64,000 nucleotides of DNA from Cytophagaceae bacterium (GCA_016722655.1 JADKIR010000004.1:2542001-2606000); one strand, 5' to 3'. Positions 8,424-17,773 are shown, counted from the stretch's first letter. The notes: a model not told the origin generated them from the sequence alone. Program-made: numbers and translations.

Positions 8424-9832
8424 GGCTTTTCTGCATTTAGAAATTGGTTGAATCGGTAGTCAGCAAAATTCCATGATAACCACGTAAATTTTTTCTGATC
8501 TCTTTTATAAGCTTCAAGAAACATCATTTCTTCGTTTTTAAAATCAGGTTGATATTTTTTAATTACTGGCAAAACCCTCACCGACAGGCTTTTAACATAA
8601 TTCAGGTCACAATAAGGTCTTTTTAGGTTATTTTCGGCAATGATTGCATCAAAGTTTACAAAACTCAATAGCAGACCCAATGCCATAAGGGCCCAGGAAT
8701 TTGAGATAAGTAAATACCTTAAATTGAGTTTTTTGTAGATTTTCAGAGTCATTGTAATCAACCCAATGAGGGTAATTATGAGAAATACTCCCACGCCGAT
8801 TCGCTTGTGAGTAAGGCCATACATTTCGATGTATTTAAAGTTTCTGATAAACACTGAGATTAGGAGAAATACATTTTGACCAATCCACAAAAACGAAAGC
8901 AGGGCAAGTCTTTTTTGGTTTTTATGAAAATTGAGCTCGCCTTTAAAGAAGAAAATCAAAACTACAATTGAAAGTAAAATACTGAATATGAGCAAGTAAG
9001 TGCCTGAGTGAACCAGCTTTGACATTTGAGGTGCGGTGGTGCCTTTCAAATTGAGCCACAGATATTCAATGTCTATCATATTTACGAAAAACAACAAAAT
9101 ATTGAGTAAAACCATACTGGAAAATGCGGTAAGATATAAATTAGTGGATTTTGATTCTGTTTCAGGATGCAGTTTTACTTCATTTTTGGTTAAAATATCC
9201 TGTGCAAATCCGATTTCGTGCTTAAAAAAGATGGCATTCAATATTAAGAAGCCGAAGAACGTAAATATGGTTCTTTCGATAGAAAAGGTTGGAAATTTTT
9301 CAAAAAACAAAGTGATAATATCTTTAAGAAATATTGTTTTTTCTTCAAAAACCGGATTGGCATTTTGGAAAATTGCCAAAAATATGACGAATAAAATGAC
9401 TGGCAATATGCTGATTTTTAGTCCTTTCATTACTTTTCTTAGAAGCACATTTCGTGGAGCAAAATTTTCAAATAACTGCGAAATTGGCTCGGTAAGATAT
9501 CTGAAACTCAGGAATAACCTTGCCGCAAATGCCAGGCCGCCACTCACAGTTGAATTTATCGCCGGTAACCCAGCGTAACCAAGTACTATGCTCATAACCA
9601 GTAAGTTGATAATAATACTTAAGTCAGAATTTACTAATACTACGGCTAAAGATGATAAAATACCAGCGGCAAACAGAACGTATGTTTTATAGGTTTTGGG
9701 TAGATTTATGAATCCTAAGGATAGGATTAACAGGTTAAAAATAAATAAGTTAATGCCGATGTTTTCTCTCCAAAAAAAGAAATAATAGACAATGAGGCAG
9801 CCGTAAAATGAGAGGAGCTTAAAGGTTTTCAT
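8420..9832 (-). CDS. DUF4173/DUF4153 multi-pass membrane protein
   Basis: The 470 aa protein is almost entirely hydrophobic, with about twelve predicted membrane helices and a C-terminal soluble tail of ~60 residues (CDLNYVKSLSVRVLPVIKKY onward). The arrangement and the tail match the DUF4153/DUF4173 family, which has no known activity. It heads a three-gene operon with DUF2809 and the MpaB-like protein. Two palindromes lie 20-95 bp upstream of its start and should control the operon. Confidence 0.75.
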   Translation of the reverse strand: MKTFKLLSFYGCLIVYYFFFWRENIGINLFIFNLLILSLGFINLPKTYKTYVLFAAGILSSLAVVLVNSDLSIIINLLVMSIVLGYAGLPAINSTVSGGLAFAARLFLSFRYLTEPISQLFENFAPRNVLLRKVMKGLKISILPVILFVIFLAIFQNANPVFEEKTIFLKDIITLFFEKFPTFSIERTIFTFFGFLILNAIFFKHEIGFAQDILTKNEVKLHPETESKSTNLYLTAFSSMVLLNILLFFVNMIDIEYLWLNLKGTTAPQMSKLVHSGTYLLIFSILLSIVVLIFFFKGELNFHKNQKRLALLSFLWIGQNVFLLISVFIRNFKYIEMYGLTHKRIGVGVFLIITLIGLITMTLKIYKKLNLRYLLISNSWALMALGLLLSFVNFDAIIAENNLKRPYCDLNYVKSLSVRVLPVIKKYQPDFKNEEMMFLEAYKRDQKKFTWLSWNFADYRFNQFLNAEKP

Positions 9833-9844
9833 AATATTTAAATT

Positions 9845-9866
9845 AAAAGTACTTTGAAAAACAAAG
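9845..9866. promoter_or_regulatory. Palindromic operator candidate 1 (CTTTG-N5-CAAAG)
   Basis: CTTTG (9852-9856) and CAAAG (9862-9866) form an inverted repeat, preceded by AAAAGTA. A second copy lies 59 bp further upstream. The site is 13-34 bp before the DUF4173 start codon, in a position to block transcription. Confidence 0.5.
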
Positions 9867-9903
9867 CAAAATTACAAAAAATAAAACCCAGATGGGTTGT
9901 TGT

Positions 9904-9925
9904 AAAAGTACTTTGAAATACAAAG
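9904..9925. promoter_or_regulatory. Palindromic operator candidate 2 (ACTTTG-N5-CAAAGT)
   Basis: ACTTTG (9910-9915) and CAAAGT (9921-9926) form a perfect inverted repeat. It shares AAAAGTACTTTGAAA and ACAAAG with copy 1. The interval 9833-10140 holds these two sites, an otherwise gene-free AT-rich stretch, and the promoter of the rightward AraC-type gene. Confidence 0.5.
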
Positions 9926-10140
9926 TGAATTAAATATTTTATTATTTCCAAGAGTTGATTGAATATTTTTTTGATGAATTTAAAATATTGTTTTTATCAT
10001 AGTAAAACAAAAACATAATTGATGACTTCAATCTTTAGAATGAATAAGATTAGGCTTTGGTCTTTTTAGTTTAAAATGCTTCTTTTATTTTAATTTATTT
10101 TGCAAAAAAAATGTAGTTTTGGCAAGCCTAAAACTATGAC

Positions 10141-11411
10141 ATGAATAAGTCGCTTTTCTTTTTACTGTTTTTATCTTTTTTCTCCATAAAAGCACAAATT
10201 TGGATTAACTATATAGAAAATTCATCCAAAGTTGATGGCGACATAAGTGATTGGCCATCATTAAAATATTCTTTTCTACAGACTTCACACCAAGTGAAAT
10301 CTTCTAACCATCTTCGCTATGATTTTGGTTTTGATGAAACCTATCTCTATGGTGTTTTTCAGGTAAAAGATAAGCACCTCACTGACCTTGCCAAAGACAA
10401 AAGCGGTAGCCCCGGCTTACATTTAATGATGGAATAGAGTTTTATATTGATACCCGGAATAATAGTAAAACATCAATGGATGGGGATGATTATCAACTAA
10501 TTATTGACTTCATGGGTAACTTGACGGTGTTTAGAGGTGGAGATAAATATCTTTTGAAAGTTGAGGACTATAAAGTACCAAAAGATACCGTAACGAATCA
10601 GTTTATTATGGATTTTGCTACTAATTTTGAAGGAACTATTAATAAGGAAAATGATATTGATTCAGGTTATGTGATTGAATTTCGAATTGCATGGGCTGCT
10701 TTGGGGATTCGCCCGCTTAAAGGTCAAACTTTCAGAATAGATGTGTGTATAAATGACGCAGATAAATATATCGACATCAGACCACTGAGTGAAAAAGACA
10801 CGATTCCGGCATATGATTTTCAGAATATCAATAGAAAAACTGATTTTGGCTTTCCAAATAACTGGACCTTGGCCACCCTAAAAGGACAACCTTCTTATTG
10901 GAAAATATTCAATCGATACCTGGCTACGTATTGGTGGTTTTTGGGCCTGGTAATTCTTGGATTATTTTTGCCTTTTTTAATCATTTTGGTTAGACAAAAT
11001 TATAAACTTCGACATATTCAACCTAAAAGCCTTTCTGATCAATCGAAGCTAAATTCTTTTTTGGGAGTAGAAAAGAATTTTCTTTCGCCGGACGATGCTT
11101 TTATTAATCAAGCTAAGCTGTTCATTTTAACGAAACTTGATCAAAATATTAGTTCTGCCCAATTAGCCGATGAATTGGCTATTAGTGTACGACAGCTTCA
11201 ACGGATTTTTAAAGAGAAATTGGATACTACCCCAACGAATTTCATTACAACAATAAAAATGGAAGAGGCAGCTAAAATGTTACTTAAAAATGAATTTAAT
11301 GTATCGGAGATTGCTTATGCTTTAGGTTTCTCAGATCCTGCCTATTTTACTCGCCTTTTTAAAAAATACTTTGGGGAAAGCCCCTCTGAATTCACTAAAA
11401 ATTTGATTTGA
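10141..11411 (+). pseudogene. Membrane-anchored AraC-family regulator with CBM9-like sensor domain, frameshifted
   Basis: Two frames make one gene. The first (10141-10437) encodes a signal peptide (ends SIKAQ) and the first half of a CBM9/DOMON-like sensor (KVDGDISDWPS, DETYLYGVFQVKD). The second (open from about 10425; first ATG 10476) continues the sensor (FNDGIEFYIDTRNN), a membrane helix (YWWFLGLVILGLFLPFLIIL) and a C-terminal AraC/XylS domain with two helix-turn-helices (SSAQLADELAISVRQLQRIF; VSEIAYALGFSDPAYFTRLF). One A added to the two-A run at 10425-10426 restores a ~423 aa protein. Intact, it would sense a periplasmic sugar and control the export genes downstream. As read here it is disrupted; error or true mutation cannot be told apart. 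Confidence 0.85.
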
Positions 11412-11441
11412 CGTTTTTGTCCGTATTTTTGACGTGTAAGT
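11410..11441 (+). promoter_or_regulatory. Possible AraC-type binding site (direct repeat)
   Basis: CGTTTTTGTC and CGTATTTTTGAC lie in tandem right after the regulator's stop codon and 30-60 bp before the -7 box of the next gene. Direct repeats of this size suit AraC-family proteins. The assignment to the adjacent regulator is inference. Confidence 0.35.
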
Positions 11442-11467
11442 GCAAGGTCTTTTTACGGTGTGTTGGC

Positions 11468-11475
11468 TAGTTTTG
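11468..11475 (+). promoter_or_regulatory. Bacteroidota -7 box (TAGTTTTG)
   Basis: TAGTTTTG matches the TAnnTTTG -7 consensus and lies 29 bp before the start of the S74-domain gene. It would drive that gene and the lyase gene 2 bp downstream of it. Confidence 0.45.
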
Positions 11476-11503
11476 GAAAAAATCATATTACTCTAAAACA
11501 ACT

Positions 11504-12781
11504 ATGAAAAGGTTACTATTAGTTTTGATTTCAGGTGTGTCAAGTTTAGGTTTATTTGCTCAAAATTCTATAACATCAGACCCCGGAGGAACTGATGCTA
11601 TTCAGAAAATAGCCGGGATTCCGACTTCTCCTAATCCGGCTTTATATTCGGGGGCAGCGTTCTCTACCCAATTTGTTACAACCGGGAATTCACCAACTAC
11701 ACAACATTTAATTGGAATAGGGTCACTAGCAAGTAACTCCACAGAACTAAACATTGCAATATTAGGAGAATCATCCGGGGGAAGTACCAATTATGGTGTT
11801 GTTGGTTTAGCAAAGGGAGGGGGAAATTTTGGAAATACAGGAGGTTATTTTTTAGTGGAATCTAACGGATTGGGCAATCAATATGGGCTAATAAGCTCAG
11901 TTTATTCAAGTAGTGTGTTATCAACATTGCCACGTTATGCATATTTTGGAGCAACTTCAACCCGTACAACCAATAATGCTTATGGCGTATATGTGAGCTC
12001 TGAAAATCTTGGATCTGGTTCGGTAGAGGCGGGACATTTTGTTGCTTTAAATTTGGGTGGCGGTACAGGGGATAGAATTGGAGTTAATTCAGAAGTATTA
12101 GGCTCAAGTGGTTTGAATATAGGAATAAAAAGCCTTTCTACGGGAAGTGGAGATACTTTTGGTTTAATCTCTGAAGTATCTGGTGGCAGTACCAGTGTTG
12201 CCGGTAAATTTCTAGCTAATTCAAATGCTACCAATAATTTTCAGTTACTGCTCGAAGAAAAAGAAAATGATTATGCCCGGATAAGCTTCCGAAATATCAA
12301 TGGTGATGGTTGGCACCAGGCAGCGAACAAGGGTGCAGATGCTACCAGTTCACAATTTAATTTCTACTATGTTCCCAATGCTTCCGATGTATTATCCCTT
12401 AGGGGTGATGGCAATGCTATTCTTGCAGGGACACTTACCCAATCCTCGGATTTTCGTTTGAAAAAAAATATTCAGCCAATAAACAATGCCTCACAAAAGA
12501 TTGATCAGATTAGAGGGGTTTATTTTAACTGGAAAAATGAAAGTCATGGTGGAAACACCCAAATCGGATTCATCGCCCAGGAAATGGAAAAAGTATTTCC
12601 TGAATTGGTAAATACTGATTCAAAAGGCTTTAAGTCAGTGGCTTATGCCAACATGTCGGCGGTTTTGGTAGAAGCCCTTAAAGAGCAAAATCAACGAATC
12701 AATGCTTTAGAAAGAGAATTAGCTGAAATGAAATCCATACTAAAAAATAGCCTGATTCTCGAATCTAAAAATTCAAAATAG
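11504..12781 (+). CDS. Exported tail-fibre-like protein with C-terminal S74 intramolecular chaperone domain
   Basis: A 425 aa protein with a signal peptide (ends LGLFAQ), a ~270-residue glycine/serine-rich body with repeating beta-strand patterns, and a C-terminal S74 (tail-spike chaperone) domain. The domain is recognised by SSDFRLKKNIQPI, GFIAQEMEKVFPELV and YANMSAVLVEALKEQN. In phage endosialidases this domain trimerises the fibre and cuts itself off; a serine at the domain start is required, and SSDFRLKK supplies one. A coiled-coil tail follows. No phage genes are near, so this is a host surface protein. It is 2 bp from the pectate-lyase gene and probably shares its transcript. Confidence 0.85.
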   Translation: MKRLLLVLISGVSSLGLFAQNSITSDPGGTDAIQKIAGIPTSPNPALYSGAAFSTQFVTTGNSPTTQHLIGIGSLASNSTELNIAILGESSGGSTNYGVVGLAKGGGNFGNTGGYFLVESNGLGNQYGLISSVYSSSVLSTLPRYAYFGATSTRTTNNAYGVYVSSENLGSGSVEAGHFVALNLGGGTGDRIGVNSEVLGSSGLNIGIKSLSTGSGDTFGLISEVSGGSTSVAGKFLANSNATNNFQLLLEEKENDYARISFRNINGDGWHQAANKGADATSSQFNFYYVPNASDVLSLRGDGNAILAGTLTQSSDFRLKKNIQPINNASQKIDQIRGVYFNWKNESHGGNTQIGFIAQEMEKVFPELVNTDSKGFKSVAYANMSAVLVEALKEQNQRINALERELAEMKSILKNSLILESKNSK

Positions 12782-12783
12782 CC

Positions 12784-14511
12784 ATGAAAAACCTCCTTAT
12801 CTTTTTTCTGATCTTATTGAAAACAAGTTGTTATGGACAAACCATCCCTTCATTTCCAGGAGCGGAGGGCTTCGGTGCAAATGCGACTGGTGGGCGTGGT
12901 GGCAGCGTTTATTATGTCACTAACCTAAATTGCTCAGGCGTGGGTTCATTGCAATATGGACTCAATCAGTCAGGGGCAAAGTATATTTTGTTTAAAGTAA
13001 GTGGGGTGATTCCCTGTGCTGCAGAGGTTTTTAAAGGTGATGTGACGATTGCCGGACAAACTTCTCCTGGTGGAATTATCGTACGGGGAATCATTCTGGA
13101 TGAAATTTATGAACAAAATACAGTTTCCAGAAATGTAATTATCCGTCATCTTCGTTCCAGACCAAAACCTACCCAAACCTTACCCATTCAGGGCTATGTA
13201 CTCGATGATGGCCTTCGGCTCGATGGTGCAAGCAATGTAATTGTTGACCATTGTTCTTTTGCAAATGCCATTGACGAAAGTGTGCAAATTTCCCATTCCC
13301 GAAATATTACGGTTCAAAACTGTATGCTTTCCGAAACTCTGGGAGAGCATTTTTATCTAGGTGGGATGTTGCTCAATTATTCTGTGGCCAATCATCAGCA
13401 GGACAATATCAGCATTCATCACAATGTTTGGAACAGGATAGGAGGTCGGTTTCCTGAAATTTCCTGTGAATCACCCTATTGTAGTTCAAATCCGCTCAAT
13501 ATTGAAATCACTTCTAATTTACTTTGGGATCAGCAGATTCAGACCTGGTATAATTCCTGCACTTCAGGCGGCAGCGATTGTCAGAATTTTAGAATAAACA
13601 TGAATTTTACGAATAATTATTCGGTTGTCCGAAATTCCTTTAATGGCCCGATGGCTTCGTCCGATTTTCTGAACAATGTCAACAACAATCTTTTTGTTTC
13701 TGGAAATAAGATGAGCAGATATGCTCAATATTCTGACTATCAATTGTTTTATTGCTGCGATGATTTCAATCAGAATGCCCCCAACACCAATTTGGGTTCG
13801 GCACAAAAACGGAATATTCGAATTACTTTTCCGCCAATTTCACTCACTACAGCTACTGATCTTAGAGAATATGCCACTAAAAATGTGGGTGCTTTTCCGC
13901 GTGATCCTATGGATAGAAGGTTATTTTCTCCAATCGTGCAGAATGCTGTCAATACACAACCCATCAATGGTACAGACTATTTCAATGATGCGTTTCAATT
14001 AGATTTTACCACGCAACCGCTTGCTCCAACTGATACCGACAATGACGGGATGCCCGACACATGGGAAACTGCCAATGGATTGAATCCCAATTCACAGGAT
14101 CACAATGGCACCCAACTTTCAAAGAAATTTACAGGGGTGGAAGGCTACACAAATCTGGAGTGCTACCTCAATGAACTTTCTGATAAATTGGTTGGTAGTG
14201 CAAGCATTATCATTTCACCACCTTCTACGACCATTTTGGGTATTGAGTTAAATTCTTCAGAAAGGTTTTCGGCCAGCATTAGCCCGAATCCAACAGATAC
14301 AGGCGTTAAAATTAAAGTAAACGGGCAGATAGAAAATAGTTGGCGGTTTGAATTGGTGGATGCATTGGGTAGGGTTATTACGGAAGAAAATAATATTTCA
14401 AGCCCTGAAAAAGACTTTTTGTTGCCCCGGTTGATTCAGAGTGGCACTTACTATTTACATATTTATTTGACAGATACTGTAATTAATCAGAAGATATTGG
14501 TCATAAAATAA
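12784..14511 (+). CDS. Pectate-lyase-like right-handed beta-helix protein with T9SS type A sorting domain
   Basis: The 575 aa protein has a signal peptide (ends CYGQ), then the start of a polysaccharide lyase family 1-like fold (FPGAEGFGANATGGRGG, VYYVTNL). Parallel beta-helix features follow: VIIRHLRSRP, NVIVDHCSFANAIDES, NITVQNCMLSE. These include the VDHC/DES region that in pectate lyases lies at the calcium site. A DTDNDGMPDTWE calcium-binding loop precedes the C-terminal ~80 residues. Those residues start with SISPNPT and end in a hydrophobic strand-and-lysine tail (KILVIK), the T9SS type A sorting signal. It should be exported through the Gld machine. The substrate (pectin or another acidic glycan) is inferred from the fold. 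Confidence 0.87.
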   Translation: MKNLLIFFLILLKTSCYGQTIPSFPGAEGFGANATGGRGGSVYYVTNLNCSGVGSLQYGLNQSGAKYILFKVSGVIPCAAEVFKGDVTIAGQTSPGGIIVRGIILDEIYEQNTVSRNVIIRHLRSRPKPTQTLPIQGYVLDDGLRLDGASNVIVDHCSFANAIDESVQISHSRNITVQNCMLSETLGEHFYLGGMLLNYSVANHQQDNISIHHNVWNRIGGRFPEISCESPYCSSNPLNIEITSNLLWDQQIQTWYNSCTSGGSDCQNFRINMNFTNNYSVVRNSFNGPMASSDFLNNVNNNLFVSGNKMSRYAQYSDYQLFYCCDDFNQNAPNTNLGSAQKRNIRITFPPISLTTATDLREYATKNVGAFPRDPMDRRLFSPIVQNAVNTQPINGTDYFNDAFQLDFTTQPLAPTDTDNDGMPDTWETANGLNPNSQDHNGTQLSKKFTGVEGYTNLECYLNELSDKLVGSASIIISPPSTTILGIELNSSERFSASISPNPTDTGVKIKVNGQIENSWRFELVDALGRVITEENNISSPEKDFLLPRLIQSGTYYLHIYLTDTVINQKILVIK

Positions 14512-14677
14512 GTCTTGATTGTGCCATAGAAGCATAAAGACATCTCATGAAGTTCGCATTTATTAAAAAATTAATAACGAAGAAAATATTTGCCTTAAAA
14601 CCATTACAGGTTTGATTTTCAGGATTATAATCATTTAATCAGAAATTCTTTGCCTCTGGAAATGGTGTATGTTGCCA

Positions 14678-16879
14678 TCAAAACTGCTTCAGATAGGTAA
14701 TTTTGGCGATGCTTTGCTCGCTTAGGTAAGAGTCAAATCGTTTTAAATCGTTGCTGTATTGTTGTGTTGAATTGCTGTTATAGACCAAATAAACAAACGA
14801 AAGCGGCTGAAATTCCCATGCAAATCGGATGTTCCAAACATCTCGGTTGGCTGCCGAATTATGTTGGTAAAATGACGTTAGTTGTATCCTCGGATTGAGT
14901 GAAAGACGAATTTCTGGAGAAATCAAATGTGTAATTTTCGACTCTTTTAGTTCGCCAAATTCTTCAAAATCATTTCTTGTGTAGGAAAATTTCGCCGAAA
15001 TGTTAGGTACGGGCGAAAACCTCAGTTCTCCTCGCAGGCTGTTTAATTTTCCATTGTAAAAAGACCCCAAATCGGCAGAAACCAAAAAAGAAAATACCTT
15101 CGATTGGTCGGAACGATAAGTAAATTGGTAGCGGGTATAGTAATAACTGTTGGGTTTGATATTAATGCCCACTATGCTGAACGTTTCATCTACTACTTGC
15201 CAAGTTGGAACTGTTTGTAAGGTGAGTCTATTACCAGTATTCCAGATAATCCAAGCTGGGAAAACAAAAAGCTCGGCTTGTTGAAATTTCCCATCGGTGG
15301 CTCTGTGATACATATCTAAATATATACCTGGGTCCATTTGTCTGATAAATTTTGGTTTCCACTTAGGTCGAGCAATTCGGTAGCCGCCCATATTGGTGTT
15401 TATCAGATTATTGGCATATACAAATCCCATGTTAGGGTTATAATCTTTCGTTATGATTGAATTTATGAAAAAGGCATTCCAATTATTACTGCTATATTGT
15501 AATTTGCTGAGTGCCGTAAAGCCATCGCCACCTATTCCTGAACTTTGAGATTTGGTAGCCATGAAACTCCAATTCAAAGGCTCGGTAATTCGTAGAAAGC
15601 CATCTACAGAAAAAGTAGCATTAGTAAAACCAGCTTTCCCGAAAGCACTTTCTGTGTTTTGAATGGTCATCATTGTGCCGAAACGGTTCTGTTTGCCCAC
15701 ATTTTTACTGTATCGCAGAACCCCGAAATTTGTTGCTCCCAACTCGTTTGCTTCTGATTGTCTTTGTCGCACAAACAAGCCTGCAAAGTTTTGCTTCAAA
15801 TTTCTACTCACCAATCTAATACCAGCATCCAACGGAATCGGTGAACCGTTTTCTGAAAGTCCAATTTTTCGACTAAAAAATGGCTGATTAAAATCATCGC
15901 CCAAATTAAAAAGCGTAGCATTTTCGAGAAAAAACTGTCTTCTTTCAGGAAAAAGTACCGAAAAACGGGTCAAATTTTGCACTTGTCTATCTACATCGGC
16001 TTGGGCAAAATCGGTATTGAAAGTTAAGTCTAAAACTGTATGTGGCGTAATTGCCCATTTGATTTCGCCGCCAATTTTGGGTGAAAACTGCTCAGAAACT
16101 AATTTGCCATTTTCAAACTGACGGTTGAAGTTGGTCAGTAAATAAGGCTGAACCCTCAAATTTACCGAAGGTGCGGGTGGTTCTATTCCTTTCAGAAGTC
16201 CAGCATAAGGCATTCGATAAGGATTATAAGCACGAGGATAAGGCGACCAAGAAGACTGCTCGCCCAATCGACGACTGCGACGAACAAATTGAATGCCCCA
16301 ATCTTGTATTTCGCCTTTGGGGTATCGAATAGTTGCCCACGGAATCTGCATTTCGGCTACATAACCTGAGTCGGTGCGGGTGGTGCGAACTTTCCAATAA
16401 CCATCCCATTCACGGTCGAAAAAGGCATCGTCAAAGGCCAGTAAGTCACGTTGAACGCCGTAGGGATTAGTTTGAAAAACAATGGCATTGCGTTTGTCGA
16501 GAAATGGGTCGAGATTTAAACCCACCAAATCAAACTCAAAAAAATCAAAATCTCGCTGTAAATCAGGTACTCTTACACCTTTTTTGCCCAAAGAATCAGC
16601 ACAAAAAAAGCCAAAGTAAAGGTTCTTTTGGTTGTATAAAATCTTGACTTTTGTATCGAATTTCGGACTTCCTCCTTGGTCGGGAAACTGTTTGAAAAAA
16701 CCGTTGGCGATGGGCGTTTTCTGCCATACTTCTTCATCCATCCGCCCATTCACTTGGATGTTTTCGTTGATTTTTTGTCCAAATATTTCTTTTTGAGGAG
16801 CTTGTGGTGGGAAAATATCTCCATCCTGAGAAAAAGCTAAATGGCTAATAGCCAATAAAATAAACAACTTTTTTTTCAT
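14678..16879 (-). CDS. DUF5916 protein: CBM9-like N-terminal domain plus outer-membrane barrel
   Basis: A 733 aa protein with a signal peptide (ends LAFSQ). Residues ~35-230 form a CBM9-like domain (INENIQVNGRMDEEVWQKTPIANGF, MQIPWATIRYP). The rest is built of alternating polar/hydrophobic strands and ends in a Phe (KITYLKQF), as outer-membrane barrels do. It matches DUF5916, common in Bacteroidota with unknown activity. It lies last in the long minus-strand set with the DUF3526 ABC exporter and siderophore-type receptor, 95 bp from the ATPase. A role in moving or sensing an exported compound at the surface is plausible but unproven. Confidence 0.82.
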   Translation of the reverse strand: MKKKLFILLAISHLAFSQDGDIFPPQAPQKEIFGQKINENIQVNGRMDEEVWQKTPIANGFFKQFPDQGGSPKFDTKVKILYNQKNLYFGFFCADSLGKKGVRVPDLQRDFDFFEFDLVGLNLDPFLDKRNAIVFQTNPYGVQRDLLAFDDAFFDREWDGYWKVRTTRTDSGYVAEMQIPWATIRYPKGEIQDWGIQFVRRSRRLGEQSSWSPYPRAYNPYRMPYAGLLKGIEPPAPSVNLRVQPYLLTNFNRQFENGKLVSEQFSPKIGGEIKWAITPHTVLDLTFNTDFAQADVDRQVQNLTRFSVLFPERRQFFLENATLFNLGDDFNQPFFSRKIGLSENGSPIPLDAGIRLVSRNLKQNFAGLFVRQRQSEANELGATNFGVLRYSKNVGKQNRFGTMMTIQNTESAFGKAGFTNATFSVDGFLRITEPLNWSFMATKSQSSGIGGDGFTALSKLQYSSNNWNAFFINSIITKDYNPNMGFVYANNLINTNMGGYRIARPKWKPKFIRQMDPGIYLDMYHRATDGKFQQAELFVFPAWIIWNTGNRLTLQTVPTWQVVDETFSIVGINIKPNSYYYTRYQFTYRSDQSKVFSFLVSADLGSFYNGKLNSLRGELRFSPVPNISAKFSYTRNDFEEFGELKESKITHLISPEIRLSLNPRIQLTSFYQHNSAANRDVWNIRFAWEFQPLSFVYLVYNSNSTQQYSNDLKRFDSYLSEQSIAKITYLKQF

Positions 16880-16974
16880 AAAGTAATTTTTTCAAAAGGA
16901 ATGTCAAGCAAATCAAAAACCTTTTTTATCATGACTGATATTTTATATATCTACTATAACTTTTCTCCATAGTT

Positions 16975-17670
16975 TCACACCGTTTGTAAATACAACTTTT
17001 CCAACTCATTGGCCGAAATCTCTTTGGCGTCAATCACCGAAACTAAGTTGCCTTCTTTCATAATTCCGATGCGATTGGCGACTTCTTTTGCTCTGAAAAT
17101 ATCGTGGGTAGCCATCAGCACCGCCGTTCCGTTTTGAGCTAATTCACGTAAAATCTCTGAAAATTCGTTCGAAGCTTTAGGGTCAAGTCCAGAAGTGGGT
17201 TCGTCGAGCAAGAGGGCTTTGGCTTTTTTAGCTATGGCAATGGCAATGCCTACTTTTTGTCTCATCCCTTTTGAATAGCCCTCCAAACGCTGTGTGTGAG
17301 CGGTGTTTTGTAAACCTGCTTTGCTCAAAAACGAGCTTAATTCTTCTTTTCCATAAGAAAAACCTGCCAAAGATGAAAAAAACTCCAAGTTTTCAATACC
17401 TGAGAGATTGGGGTACAACATCACCGTTTCAGGGATATATGCCAAGTATTTCTTGGTTTCAAGGGCATTTTCTGCCACCGATACACCATTGATGTTAGCC
17501 GAGCCACCCGAAGGTTGGATAAAGCCCAAAAAGCAATTAATAGTGGTGGTTTTACCAGCACCATTTTGCCCCAAAAGAGCAAATATTTCGCCCTCATTGA
17601 TTGTCAAATTCAGACTGTTAAGAGCCGTTTGCTCTCCATAAGTTTTGGTTAAATTCTTTGCTTGTAACAT
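16975..17670 (-). CDS. ABC transporter ATP-binding protein (ABC-2 exporter type)
   Basis: A 231 aa nucleotide-binding subunit that energises export. Walker A is GQNGAGKTT (residues ~34-42), the signature is in LEGYSKGMRQKVGIA, and Walker B is LLLDEPTSGLD, followed by a switch histidine (MATHD). This pattern is that of ABC-2 (NosF/YadG) exporters. The two partner permeases lie directly upstream. The set belongs with the siderophore-type receptor region. Confidence 0.95.
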   Translation of the reverse strand: MLQAKNLTKTYGEQTALNSLNLTINEGEIFALLGQNGAGKTTTINCFLGFIQPSGGSANINGVSVAENALETKKYLAYIPETVMLYPNLSGIENLEFFSSLAGFSYGKEELSSFLSKAGLQNTAHTQRLEGYSKGMRQKVGIAIAIAKKAKALLLDEPTSGLDPKASNEFSEILRELAQNGTAVLMATHDIFRAKEVANRIGIMKEGNLVSVIDAKEISANELEKLYLQTV

Positions 17671-17685
17671 ATCTTTAGATTTAAG

Positions 17686-17703
17686 TCCCGATAGCTATCG
17701 GGA
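17686..17703. repeat. 18-bp perfect palindrome TCCCGATAGCTATCGGGA
   Basis: The palindrome lies in the 103-bp gap between permease and ATPase genes. It is followed by GAAAATCAGCG-type sequence (17739-17773). Both look like non-coding repeats that recur in Bacteroidota genomes. Only one copy is visible in this window, so the repeat family is inferred. Confidence 0.5.
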
Positions 17704-17773
17704 TTCGATTTTTGATTAATGATTATTATTGTTTTAAATCTGTGAAAATCAGCGTTTCGCAGAATCCGTTTCA

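Noticed and set aside
11504..12781. Prophage remnant because of a tail-spike type domain
   Set aside because: No capsid, terminase, integrase or lysis gene is near; the protein has a bacterial signal peptide and is coupled to a T9SS lyase gene.
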